From Polyangiaceae bacterium (GTDB lineage: Bacteria > Myxococcota_A > Polyangia > Polyangiales > Polyangiaceae): 64,000 bases of DNA. The notes beneath the pieces are model-generated. The model saw nothing but the letters and a program-made list of their open reading frames with translations. It had not been told where the DNA came from and searched no databases. A program made the position numbers and the translations under genes. This document shows positions 25,990 through 34,730 of this stretch, in pieces. Every line of letters starts with the position of its first letter. Position 1 is the stretch's first letter. The stretch is from the NCBI GenBank assembly GCA_041389725.1, contig JAWKRG010000006.1:372001-436000 (forward strand), read 5' to 3'.

Positions 25990-27369
25990 TCACACGCGCG
26001 CTACGGTCTCACCCGCGTCCGCCAAGAGCGCTGCGGCGCAGGGGAGCACCAACTCTCGCACCGCTTGCTGGCGAAGGAATAGCCGCGTGTCTTCGCTCAG
26101 CACCCCGTGCGCGGCGAGCGGGTCTTGCCCCGGCCGCTGCTCGGCTTCGCCCTGCAAACCGCGAACTTCCGCTTCGACGGCGGCGCGCACGGGCGCACCG
26201 AAGCGAACCAGCGCCCACTTGACGAAGCGCCACGCGAGCAGCGCGTGGCGTTCCTCATCGGCAGCAATGCCCTCCAGCATCGCCCGGAGCGCCGGATCCT
26301 CGGACTGCGCCGCTGCTTCCCGCACTTCGTGGGCAGCTGCGCTTTCACCCACGCAGCCCTCGCGGAAGGTCAGGCGCACGATGGCTGCGGCGTCGGTCGG
26401 CATCAGCGCATCGTCCACGTTCAGGGTCCCCGGACCCAGCGCGCGTTGGGCGTAGGCAGACGCCAGTCCGAAGCACGCCTCGGCGTGGCGGATTTCGTCG
26501 GCCATGGCCTGCTGTGTGTCGATCGCCAGTTCCGCGGGTGCACCCAAGGCCAAGAGTTGCAGCGCGAAGCGCGCAAAGGCCGCGACGGAAGCGTGTTCCA
26601 TCTGGCCAACGCGAGCCCAGTGCGCGGCGAGCGCGTGACGATCCGCCTCGGCGACAGGCAGCGCGAGATCCGTCAGGGGCCGCGACCAGTCTTCGCGAGG
26701 CTCGACCGCGGCAACCCGCGCTTCGGCCTCGACGAAGAAGGGGCGTCCCGCCACCGGGCAGTCGTTTTGCAGGCACTTGCGTGAGTTTCCGTCCATGGCG
26801 CAGAGTTGCCCCGGATCACAGTCGGCGTCCTCGGTGCACGCGTCGTTGGGCGTTTGACAGGCGTAGCCCCAGGGTCCGCACTTCTGCAGCGAGGTCTGCA
26901 CACAGAGCGCGCCACCCGCGCAGTCTGCATCCGTCCTGCACGTTGCCTGAACACAGGCGCCAACCGGCGAGCCACACTCGCACAGTTGGCCGGCCGCACA
27001 ATCTGCGTCCGTGACGCAGCCGTACTGGCACGCGCACTCAGTGAGCTGGCCGTAGATGCCGCACTGTCCGTGGGGATGTTCGGTGCAGTCGGCATCCATG
27101 GAGCACGACTCGGAGCCCGCCACCGTCGGGGTGCACGCGTCGGGCCGCGGCAGCTGGCTTTGGCACTGCGCCGGAGTCGTGCGGTGCACGAACCCCTCGT
27201 CACACTGCTCCAAGTGCGCCTTGCCGCTCACGGGCTGAGAGTTGGTGCAAGGCCGGACCTTGCCGGCTGCGCCGTCGCTGGTGCTGTCGCCGCTGCAAGC
27301 CGTGGCGGGCAGTCCGAGAGCCAACAGCACGCTGGCGCGAAACACTCCCAGTGAGGTCCTGAGCTTCAT
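25990..27369 (-). CDS. Lipoprotein with Cys-rich repeats and a ferritin-like di-iron domain
   Basis: About 459 residues from ATG 27369. Lipoprotein signal (VLLALGLPATAC, lipid Cys 25). Residues 60-215 hold repeated Cys motifs with D-A-D-C spacing (CVTDADCAAGQLCECG, CRTDADCAGGALCV, CTEDADCDPGQLC), common in myxobacterial surface proteins. The C-terminal half is a four-helix ferritin-like domain with ligands E258-H259 (QMEHASVA), E292/H295 (ADEIRHAE) and E372-E373/H375 (ADEERHAL), the ExxH pairs of di-iron carboxylate proteins. An exported ferritin-like enzyme on a Cys-rich stalk is unusual; oxidase or iron-handling function is inferred. It converges on tgt with 7 bp between stops. Confidence 0.82.
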   Translation of the reverse strand: MKLRTSLGVFRASVLLALGLPATACSGDSTSDGAAGKVRPCTNSQPVSGKAHLEQCDEGFVHRTTPAQCQSQLPRPDACTPTVAGSESCSMDADCTEHPHGQCGIYGQLTECACQYGCVTDADCAAGQLCECGSPVGACVQATCRTDADCAGGALCVQTSLQKCGPWGYACQTPNDACTEDADCDPGQLCAMDGNSRKCLQNDCPVAGRPFFVEAEARVAAVEPREDWSRPLTDLALPVAEADRHALAAHWARVGQMEHASVAAFARFALQLLALGAPAELAIDTQQAMADEIRHAEACFGLASAYAQRALGPGTLNVDDALMPTDAAAIVRLTFREGCVGESAAAHEVREAAAQSEDPALRAMLEGIAADEERHALLAWRFVKWALVRFGAPVRAAVEAEVRGLQGEAEQRPGQDPLAAHGVLSEDTRLFLRQQAVRELVLPCAAALLADAGETVARV

Positions 27370-27581
27370 GACGAATATCAATGCACAGGGCGTACCAACG
27401 GCATTTGCGCAGTTTTCCGACAGTTCATGGCACAGCGTTCGTGTGGCACAGGACCTTCCTGTCAGCGGAGGCGTCCGGGCCGCGGCGCTTCCCCAGTTTG
27501 CGGCGCGACCGCCCACTCGTCTGGGGCTTCGCGCGGCCCTCCCTTGCTCGATGAAGGGGACCCGGGCACGATGCCGCAGGG

Positions 27582-29588
27582 ATGTTCCGCTCACGATTGC
27601 GCGCGCCCTTCTCCTGCGCGCTAGCCGCCATGCTGACCTGGGGTTGCGGAGACGGCGAGACCGACGAGCCGCAGGTCGGGTTTCGCGCTCCCGAGGACGG
27701 ACTGTCGAGCGCGTGTCACCCGCTACGCAGCGAAGGGGTGTGTGGCTTGCCGTTCCCTTCCGACACTTACCTCGATGCAGACCCTTCGACGAGCACCGGG
27801 TTTCGCGTGCATCTGGTCAGCGAACTGCTCCCCGCATCCCAAGCGACCGAGGATCCCTTCGATCCCAGCGAGCACAACCGCTTCGACGGCTTCTCACCGG
27901 CCACACCCATCCTGGCCTACTTTCCTGAGAAGCTCGACGCCGCTTCCCTGCCCTCGCAAGCTGATTACGACGCCAGGGTGCGCGCGGAAAGCGCGACGCT
28001 GCTGATCGACCTGAGTGACGGAAGCTTGGTCCCTCACTTTGCCGAGCTGGATCTGTCCGCCGACATCGAGCCAAGCGAGCGCCAGCCCCTGATGATTCGA
28101 CCTGCGCGTCATCTTCGCCCGAGCGGGCACTACGGCGTTGCGATCACCCGCAGCCTGCGCACCCTGGAGGGCGATGTCCCGGCGCGGCCGCTCGGCTTCG
28201 CGCAGGTGCTCGCGGGAGCGCAAAGCGCCGATGCGCGCGAACAAAAGGCGCTGGACGGCGCGCGCAACGTGCTGAAGGCCTTGGGGCCGCACGGCGTTCC
28301 ATCCGACGACGTGCTCCTGGCCTGGGACTTCCACACTTCGAGCCTCGAGGCCATGACTCGAAACGTGCTCACCATGCGCGACCGCGCCCTGAAGGCTGCG
28401 GGAGAGACCGGCCTAGGCTTCACCATCGACAGCGTGGAGGACGCTCCGAACGCGGAGATCTGGAAGCGCATCCGCGGCACCTTCACGGTACCGAGCTTCC
28501 TCGACGAAAACGACCGCACTCAACCCGACACACGGCTGACGCTGGATGACGATGGCCTGCCTAAGATTCACGAGAACGCCGAGTACCCCTTCGAGTTGGT
28601 GATACCGGCCACGGCTCCGGCTCAAGGACCGTACCCGCTGTTGGTCTACGGGCACGGGCTGCTCGGCGCCGCCGACCAGGTCTCGAGTGGGCACGTACGC
28701 CGCTTCTGCAACGACAAGGGGTACGTGTGCATTGGCACCGACTGGATTGGGCTGTCGGAGCACGAGGAGGGCGGCATTGGCCAGAGCAACGCTGCTTGGC
28801 TGGCGGTGCAGGACATCAACCGCTTTCGCTACGTGGGGCACCGCCTACAGCAGTCCATCGTGAACTTCATGGTGCTTTCGCGCACCGCCAAGGCAATCCT
28901 GGCGGATCCCAAGGCACGCATGCCCGGCGATCAGATCGCTGCGACCGGTCTCGACCATCCGCTCTATTACGGGATCTCCCAAGGCGGCATCATGGGCGCG
29001 AGCTTGATCGCGTACAGCCCGGACATCGAGCGCGGCGTGGTGCAGGTCGGCGGCTCCGCGTACTCGCTGATGATCCAGCGTAGCGTGAACTGGGTTCAGT
29101 TCTTCCCTGCCATCCGCAATGCGTATCCGGACCGCGTGGACCAACAGCTGCTGATGGCGCTGTGGCAGCCTCCCTTCGACCAATCCGAAGGCTCCGGCAC
29201 GGCGTGGGCGCAAGGCGTGCATCCACCCTTGCCCGGCACCAAAGAAAAGCGGTTGCTCAGCCAGATCGCCGTCGGCGACTCCCAGGTTGCGAACCTGGCC
29301 GCGGAGATCCAGGCGCGCACCCTCGAGCTGCCACTGCTCACGCCCAGCGCGAAGGACGTCTGGGGCCTCGAGACCACGACGGGTGGCGAAACCAGCGCCA
29401 TCAGCTTCTGGGACCTCGAGCGGGCTCCGCCACCGACCACCAACGCAACGCCCGCCAGCGACAACGATGTGCACGGCGACGTGCGCTCACTGCCCGAGAA
29501 CCAAACCCAGACCGACGTGTTCCTGCGCACCGGCAAAGTCGAAAACACCTGCAGCGGCCCCTGCTCCTTCCCCGGCTTCCAACCCTGA
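27582..29588 (+). CDS. Lipoprotein alpha/beta hydrolase (bacterial lipase-like)
   Basis: About 668 residues. Lipoprotein signal with Cys 22 (SCALAAMLTWGC). An N-terminal beta region of about 300 residues (RHLRPSGHYGVAITRSLRTL) resembles the N-terminal domain of surface lipases such as VolA. The hydrolase core has the oxyanion segment YGHGLLGAADQ and the nucleophile elbow GISQGG (S466). Likely a surface esterase or lipase acting on host or environmental lipids. It is followed by intergenic repeat copy B and a converging gene. Confidence 0.8.
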   Translation: MFRSRLRAPFSCALAAMLTWGCGDGETDEPQVGFRAPEDGLSSACHPLRSEGVCGLPFPSDTYLDADPSTSTGFRVHLVSELLPASQATEDPFDPSEHNRFDGFSPATPILAYFPEKLDAASLPSQADYDARVRAESATLLIDLSDGSLVPHFAELDLSADIEPSERQPLMIRPARHLRPSGHYGVAITRSLRTLEGDVPARPLGFAQVLAGAQSADAREQKALDGARNVLKALGPHGVPSDDVLLAWDFHTSSLEAMTRNVLTMRDRALKAAGETGLGFTIDSVEDAPNAEIWKRIRGTFTVPSFLDENDRTQPDTRLTLDDDGLPKIHENAEYPFELVIPATAPAQGPYPLLVYGHGLLGAADQVSSGHVRRFCNDKGYVCIGTDWIGLSEHEEGGIGQSNAAWLAVQDINRFRYVGHRLQQSIVNFMVLSRTAKAILADPKARMPGDQIAATGLDHPLYYGISQGGIMGASLIAYSPDIERGVVQVGGSAYSLMIQRSVNWVQFFPAIRNAYPDRVDQQLLMALWQPPFDQSEGSGTAWAQGVHPPLPGTKEKRLLSQIAVGDSQVANLAAEIQARTLELPLLTPSAKDVWGLETTTGGETSAISFWDLERAPPPTTNATPASDNDVHGDVRSLPENQTQTDVFLRTGKVENTCSGPCSFPGFQP

Positions 29589-29591
29589 CCG

Positions 29592-29726
29592 CTTCTTCCG
29601 TCCTTCCGGACTTCCTGTGCTCTCTTTCTGAATTGAAGAAGAAGATTCACAGGAAGGGCGGAAGCTCGGAAGGAGGGTAAGAATTGATCCCTTCCTCTCT
29701 TCTTCCGTCCTTCCGGACTTCCTGTG
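29592..29726. repeat. Intergenic CTTCCG inverted repeat, copy B
   Basis: Forward unit CTTCTTCCGTCCTTCCGGAC then TTCCTGTG (29592-29619), inverted unit CACAGGAAGGGCGGAAGCTC then GGAAGG (29648-29673), forward unit again at 29701-29726 (TCTTCCGTCCTTCCGGACTT). It fills the gap between two convergent genes, where it may end transcription from both sides. Confidence 0.88.
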
Positions 29727-29742
29727 GATCTTCGGCTGGGGC

Positions 29743-30720
29743 CTAGAAGCGGCGTTGGTGGGTGACGAAGGCGCCGCCGGGGAGCGGGCTGACGTCGATC
29801 CACGCGGCGTCTGCGGCCGGCGCCTCTTTGGCGCCGAGGTCTTTGATCAAGAAGAAGGTGCCGAGGCCCAAGCCGACCGCCGACACGCCGAGGCTCACGT
29901 TGGTCAGCAACTTGTTCTGATTGAAGCGATCGAGATCGTCGCGGTTGGGTTTCGCGTTGTAGGCGTCTTCGGCATCGTTCACCTGCAAGCCGAAGTACAC
30001 CGCGGCTCCCGCACCAGCGACGCCCACGCCGAGGGTGATCCAGGTCAGCGGCGAGATGCCCTTCTTCCCGGGCGACGCGGCATCCTTGCCCGCGTCGGAA
30101 TCATCCGGAGGTTGTGTGGCATCGCCGGGATCGTCGTCCTTGACGTCGCTCGCCTCAGCCGGGCGCAACGAAGCGACGCTGACAGTGCGTGTCGCGCCCG
30201 CAGCGATGTCGACGCGCAGCGGCTTGGCGCCCTCGACGTCGAGGAGGACCACGTCGTGCTCCCCAGGAGTCAGGTACACGCGCTGATTGCCTTTGAACTC
30301 CTCTTCATCCACGCGTACCCGACTGGACGCCTCCCCTTCGAGCTGCAACGTGGCGAGCTTGGGGGAGAGTCGCGCCAAGCGATCCGTTGCGTCCTGCCGA
30401 TCTTGCTCGCCGGAGACGTCGAGCTCCAACACGCGCTGATAGGTGCGCGCCGCCAACGCGAGTTCACCGGCCTTCTCGTAGGCATCCCCCGCGTTGATCA
30501 GGGGTGCTGGATGCGGCGCGATGCGAAAGGCTTCTTCGAAGGCTCGCGCCGCCTCCTCGTAGCGCCCCGCAGCGAAGGCCTTTTGTCCGGCCTTGAAGAA
30601 GCGTCGAGCATCGTCCTTTGCTCCAGCGGCGTCGGCAGTACGCGTCACGGTGAGCGGTGCGCCGAGGGACACCAGACTGGCAATCGACAGCGAGAGAGCG
30701 AAGATCCGACTCATTGGCAA
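29743..30720 (-). CDS. Exported TPR/PEGA-type protein with two C-terminal membrane segments
   Basis: About 325 residues; ATG 30714 is an alternative start 6 bp in. Signal peptide (IFALSLSIASLVSLG), then two TPR units (DARRFFKAGQKAFAAGRYEE … APLINAGDAYEKAGELALAA), a PEGA-like beta segment (RVYLTPGEHDVVLLDVEGAK) and two hydrophobic helices near the C-terminus (LTWITLGVGVAGAGAAVYFG; LLTNVSLGVSAVGLGLGTFF). This TPR–PEGA–TM layout is common in myxobacteria. Exact function is unknown. Confidence 0.75.
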   Translation of the reverse strand: MPMSRIFALSLSIASLVSLGAPLTVTRTADAAGAKDDARRFFKAGQKAFAAGRYEEAARAFEEAFRIAPHPAPLINAGDAYEKAGELALAARTYQRVLELDVSGEQDRQDATDRLARLSPKLATLQLEGEASSRVRVDEEEFKGNQRVYLTPGEHDVVLLDVEGAKPLRVDIAAGATRTVSVASLRPAEASDVKDDDPGDATQPPDDSDAGKDAASPGKKGISPLTWITLGVGVAGAGAAVYFGLQVNDAEDAYNAKPNRDDLDRFNQNKLLTNVSLGVSAVGLGLGTFFLIKDLGAKEAPAADAAWIDVSPLPGGAFVTHQRRF

Positions 30721-30753
30721 GGGCTATTCGATGCTATCATGCCGGGAACATCC

Positions 30754-31941
30754 ATGGACAGCCGCCGCGTTGGATCCGCTCTGTGCCTTGCCACGTTCCT
30801 CGTGGCCGGCGGCTGTCTGAAGACCCTCGACGAATCGCTGCTCGACGCCAAGGACGGAGGCGCGGCGGGCAGCTCCGGGGCGGGAGGTGCCGGCGGCAGC
30901 GGGGGCAGCAGCGGCAGCGGGGGCAGCAGCGGGGGCTCGGGGGGCGGGAGCAGCGGCGGCGCTCCATCGGATGCCGGCAGCGACGCTTCGGTCGTTCCCT
31001 ACGACCCGACCAAGTTCCCCGTCACCACCCTCGCCGAAGACACGGACCCCGACGTGATCACCGCGGACAGCACCCACGTGTACGCTGCCAAGCTGGGCAC
31101 GAGCGCCACGCCCCTCGTTCGCTTCGCGCTGAGCGGCGGTGCGGGCAGCGACGTTCCCGGCGTCGCCCTTTCCAGTCCGCTTGCCATCGCCACCCTCTCA
31201 GGGTCGCTGAGCGTGTTCTCCGTGGGGGCTGCCGCGGGAGGGGCCCTGGTAGAGCGCGCGGCCAAGGTCGGCGGACCCGTGTCGCCCATCACGGTCAAGG
31301 ACACGGCGGAAACCCCGACGGCCCTCTTCGCTTCGTCGGACGGCTTCGCCTACATGACCGCGTCGGCGTCCGCCGGAACCGTCAGCGTGCTGCGCTTCTC
31401 CCTCGCCGCTGGGGCCACGACGACCGAAAGCTTGTTGGTCGCTGCCGCTGCGGAAAGCGGCGGCCCGGTCGTCGCGACTCCTACGTGCGTCTACTGGGTC
31501 AGCAACGGCAACGTCTGGGTGATGCCGACAGCGGGGGGCGCGCGGGTGTCGGCCCTCAGCGCCAACGTCGCGGACGCAGTGTCAGTCACTGCAGATGCGG
31601 TCAATCTCTACTACGCGCGCAGCAGCGGCAGCGTGTGGAAGAAGCCCCTCGACTCCACTTGCGTGGCCGCCGCCAACATCGAGACTCAACTCGCCAGCGG
31701 TTTTCCTCAGGTGATCGGCGGCGTGACGGCCTACGAAGGCAAGATCGCGTGGACGGTACGCGGCAACGAAAACGCCAACTACGCGGACGGCGGTGTCTTC
31801 AGCGTGGCGGCCTCAGGGGGAACGGTGACGCAAATCGGTCCGGAAACCGGAGGCCCGCGACACGTGCTGGCAACGGGAAGCTTCGTCGTTTTCACGACTT
31901 GGTCCGGCGGGCTCTACAAGGTCCCGAAGAACCCGACCTGA
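30754..31941 (+). CDS. Lipoprotein with Gly/Ser linker and beta-propeller-like repeats
   Basis: About 395 residues from ATG 30754, preceded by GGGAA; ATG 30739 is an alternative. Lipobox at C21 (CLATFLVAGGC). A Gly/Ser-rich linker of about 50 residues (GGSGGSSGSGGSSGGSGGGS) tethers a domain with recurrent blades (ADSTHVYAAKLGTS, SSDGFAYMTASASAGTVSVL, TADAVNLYYARSSGSVWKKP) typical of TolB/NHL-like propellers. Likely a surface binding protein; no ligand can be named. Divergent from the TPR protein across a 33-bp gap. Confidence 0.78.
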   Translation: MDSRRVGSALCLATFLVAGGCLKTLDESLLDAKDGGAAGSSGAGGAGGSGGSSGSGGSSGGSGGGSSGGAPSDAGSDASVVPYDPTKFPVTTLAEDTDPDVITADSTHVYAAKLGTSATPLVRFALSGGAGSDVPGVALSSPLAIATLSGSLSVFSVGAAAGGALVERAAKVGGPVSPITVKDTAETPTALFASSDGFAYMTASASAGTVSVLRFSLAAGATTTESLLVAAAAESGGPVVATPTCVYWVSNGNVWVMPTAGGARVSALSANVADAVSVTADAVNLYYARSSGSVWKKPLDSTCVAAANIETQLASGFPQVIGGVTAYEGKIAWTVRGNENANYADGGVFSVAASGGTVTQIGPETGGPRHVLATGSFVVFTTWSGGLYKVPKNPT

Positions 31942-32013
31942 GGCGTGACGGCTGCGGCATGCGCCGTCGATGGATCAGTTCCCCTCACGTACCTGCGGCG
32001 TGACGTCGCCCAA

Positions 32014-33738
32014 TCATTCGTACGGATTTTTGCGCGGCGGCGCGGCGGTGGGCGTGGGTGGAGGCTTCGGCGCGGGCGCAGTTCGCCACACGCGGGGCGC
32101 GACCTTGGCCTTGGCGGATTCCTGCGGGGCCGGCGCGATGGAGGCTGCCGCCGAGGGCTCCGCGGTCGCGACCGGCGGCTGTGTCACCACAGGGGCTGCG
32201 GTGGGCGGCGGAAGAGCGCTTGCGGCGACGTTCACGATCGTCGTCTTGCGCGCAGGATTGATCAGGAAGTAGAGCACGACGGCCAACGCGACGGCCAAAC
32301 CCAAAACGCCGATGATGTAGCCCAGCAAGCCGCTGCGTTTGACCACGATGGTCGGACTGGGCGTGTAGCCGCCGTGACTGTAGGCCCCATGGGTCAGCGC
32401 GGAGGGATGTGACAGCTGGGACGGGCTCGAGAGCTGGGAGGGCGAATGCGCGCCATCGTACATGCCGAGGCCCGCAGGGCGTGTCCCGCTGGTGCTCACC
32501 GCCGACGGTTGCGATATTCCACTTGGCGAGGATGGTTGCGAGATGCCGCTTGGCGACGACGGAGGTCCACCGATGCCGCTCGGGTTCGTCACGTTGCTGA
32601 CGCTCGCGTGCTCGGCACTAGGCGGTGGCGCCGCCAAGGGATCACTCGGGGGCACGTTGCTGCCCATGGGTGCGTCACCATCGAGCGCACGCAGCGCCGC
32701 GCGAATGGCTTTGCGCCGCTGGTCCAAACGCTCGCCCAGTACCTTGCGCAGAAGGTTGGCCACGCCGGCGCGGGGCACGACGACGTGCTCGGCCTTGAGG
32801 AAGGACTCGAGCTCGCCCTGTAGCTCCAACGCGGTTTGGAATCGCTTGTCTAGATCCCGCTCCAGCGCCCGCATCACGATCTTTTCGAGGGCCTTGGGGT
32901 AGCGGGGATCGAAACTGCTGGGCGGGGGGATTTCCCCGGAAACGACGAGGTGAAGGGTTTCGGCGTCGTGTTCGCCGCGGAACAAGCGACGCCCGGTGGA
33001 AAGCTCGTAGAGCACGATGCCCAAGGCGAAGACGTCGGCCCGCCGATCCGTCTTCTTGGCCATCGCCTGTTCCGGCGACATGTAGCCGAATTTGCCCTTC
33101 AGCTGCCCAGCGCTGGTGACCTCGGAGATGCGACCCATGGCGCGCGCGACACCGAAGTCCACCAGCTTGATCGCTCCGTCGACGCCAATCAGGATGTTGT
33201 GCGGCGACACGTCGCGATGGACGACGTTCATCAGCGCACCCTTTTCATCGCGTAGCTCGTGAGCCGCATGCAGCCCCGCAGCGGCGTCGGCGATGATGCG
33301 AACTCCCATCTCCCAGGGCACGGGACGGCGGCGCGCCGCTTCGGCAATGGTGGCGTGCAGGGTCTCCCCTTCCACCCACTCCATGCTCATGTACATCACG
33401 CCCTGGTCCTCGCCCGCCTCGTAGACGTCGACCACGTTGGGATGGCGAATCATGCGAACGATGCGCCCCTCGTCGAGGAACATCTTCACGAACTCCTGAT
33501 CCGTCGCCAGATCGCTCAGGATCGCCTTGACGGCAACGAGTCGATCTTGCTCACGAGTCGGTCCGCGCTCCCGCGCCACCCAAACCGTAGCCATGCCCCC
33601 GCGCCCGATGCGCAGCAGTAGCTCGTACCTGCCGAGGCGTGTACCGCGCTTGAGCTCCTCCGGAGGAGTGGATAGGCCGATGGATTGCACGCTCTTGGTC
33701 CCCGCGTCCGCGACTCGCGAACAGGGTCCAAGGCTCAT
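32014..33738 (-). CDS. Membrane Ser/Thr protein kinase
   Basis: About 574 residues from ATG 33738; the frame extends to 33885 without a better start. The kinase domain begins near residue 37 (GRYELLLRIGRGGMATVWVA), with the Lys in RLVAVKAI, HRDVSPHN (the HRD-S variant common in myxobacteria), DFGVARAM and GKFGYMSPEQ. All catalytic residues are present. A Ser/Pro/Gln-rich juxtamembrane stretch with repeated SPSGISQP and SPSQLS units precedes one TM segment (LLGYIIGVLGLAVALAVVLY), then a Pro/Ala exported tail of about 80 residues. Signal and targets unknown. Confidence 0.92.
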   Translation of the reverse strand: MSLGPCSRVADAGTKSVQSIGLSTPPEELKRGTRLGRYELLLRIGRGGMATVWVARERGPTREQDRLVAVKAILSDLATDQEFVKMFLDEGRIVRMIRHPNVVDVYEAGEDQGVMYMSMEWVEGETLHATIAEAARRRPVPWEMGVRIIADAAAGLHAAHELRDEKGALMNVVHRDVSPHNILIGVDGAIKLVDFGVARAMGRISEVTSAGQLKGKFGYMSPEQAMAKKTDRRADVFALGIVLYELSTGRRLFRGEHDAETLHLVVSGEIPPPSSFDPRYPKALEKIVMRALERDLDKRFQTALELQGELESFLKAEHVVVPRAGVANLLRKVLGERLDQRRKAIRAALRALDGDAPMGSNVPPSDPLAAPPPSAEHASVSNVTNPSGIGGPPSSPSGISQPSSPSGISQPSAVSTSGTRPAGLGMYDGAHSPSQLSSPSQLSHPSALTHGAYSHGGYTPSPTIVVKRSGLLGYIIGVLGLAVALAVVLYFLINPARKTTIVNVAASALPPPTAAPVVTQPPVATAEPSAAASIAPAPQESAKAKVAPRVWRTAPAPKPPPTPTAAPPRKNPYE

Positions 33739-33887
33739 CGTACCAGGCCCCGGGCCGAGCGCCCACTCCTGGCCCCGCCGGGACCTCGCACATCCCGCCA
33801 CCTGGGGCGCCATCCACCCACATCGCGACCCCGGACTGCCAAGGCGTTTGCTTTTGCGCCCCGGCTGGGGCAATTGAGACCGCAATC

Positions 33888-34328
33888 ATGCCTACGCTCA
33901 GGGAATTGGCCGCCGGGGACAAGCGCGCCCAAGTCATCGACGATGCCTGCAAGGTTCTGGACCAGGAAGTGGACGACAAGTCCGGGGTCAGCGGATTCGC
34001 GATCAAAGCAGCCTACAAACTCGTACAGGGCATCAAGCCCGGCTTCATTCGCGAGGTGGTCGACCACCTACTCGACGACTTCCTCGACGCCCTCGACCCG
34101 CTCTACCAGGAGGCAGTGAACAAGGGCGTCTCCCCAGGATCGCACCTTCAGGCAAATGCGGGCCGGGTTGCCGACGCCCTGCTGGCCATCACCGACAAGC
34201 GGGCCGAAAACGCGCAGCGCGCGGCAATCAAGAAGACCTATCTCAAGCTGCGACCCACTGCGAAGAAGCACGTCGAAGCGGCGGCGCCGCGACTCGGTGC
34301 AATGCTCGACCGCCACGTCCCTGCCTGA
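33888..34328 (+). CDS. DUF6918-like helical protein
   Basis: 146 residues, all alpha, no signal peptide. The sequence (MPTLRELAAGDKRAQVIDDA, DDKSGVSGFAIKAAYKLVQG, IKPGFIREVVDHLLDDFLDA) matches what I recall of the DUF6918 family, whose function is unknown. It is divergent from the kinase gene across 149 bp. Cytoplasmic. The family name is from memory and should be treated as probable. Confidence 0.75.
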   Translation: MPTLRELAAGDKRAQVIDDACKVLDQEVDDKSGVSGFAIKAAYKLVQGIKPGFIREVVDHLLDDFLDALDPLYQEAVNKGVSPGSHLQANAGRVADALLAITDKRAENAQRAAIKKTYLKLRPTAKKHVEAAAPRLGAMLDRHVPA

Positions 34329-34730
34329 GCGCTCGCGACAGCGGCCCCCCACGCCGTGAGGGGACGGCTATTGTCGGCACTCGCCCGTGTGGGGCGCGAA
34401 GGGGTGTCCACTGCCATCCCCTGACCGGAAACGAGGCTGCCGTCGCCGACGGCGGCATGCTGTCTTTACGGTTCAGGGCGGCTCGGCAGGGGTGTATCTC
34501 CGCAACGGACCCGGCCAGATCGGCAGCGCGGGTGCTTTTCTGCGCTGATCGGGCATGGCCGCGGCCCGACAAAGATGACGCGGGCGGCGGCAAGTGGTAG
34601 CCCTCGACCCGAATTGTCCTATGAAAAGCCTGGCCCCGCTTGCCGACAAGGGGCCCCGGAGCGGCCCGCTGTGAGGGGCAGCAGCCCCGCACCGAACGTT
34701 CTTCTTCGTTGACGAGGTTTGACAAATATC
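34329..34730. other. 402-bp gap upstream of korAB
   Basis: No gene seen. It contains a GC-rich hairpin (GGCCCC near 34632 pairing with GGGGCC near 34650, with TTG/CAA inner pairs) in what would be the korA leader. No clear promoter hexamers were found. Confidence 0.5.

Noticed and set aside
27386..27410. Weak sigma-54-like TGGTAC-N5-GTGC on the minus strand before the ferritin-like gene
   Set aside because: Two mismatches to the consensus and no supporting site; too weak to list.
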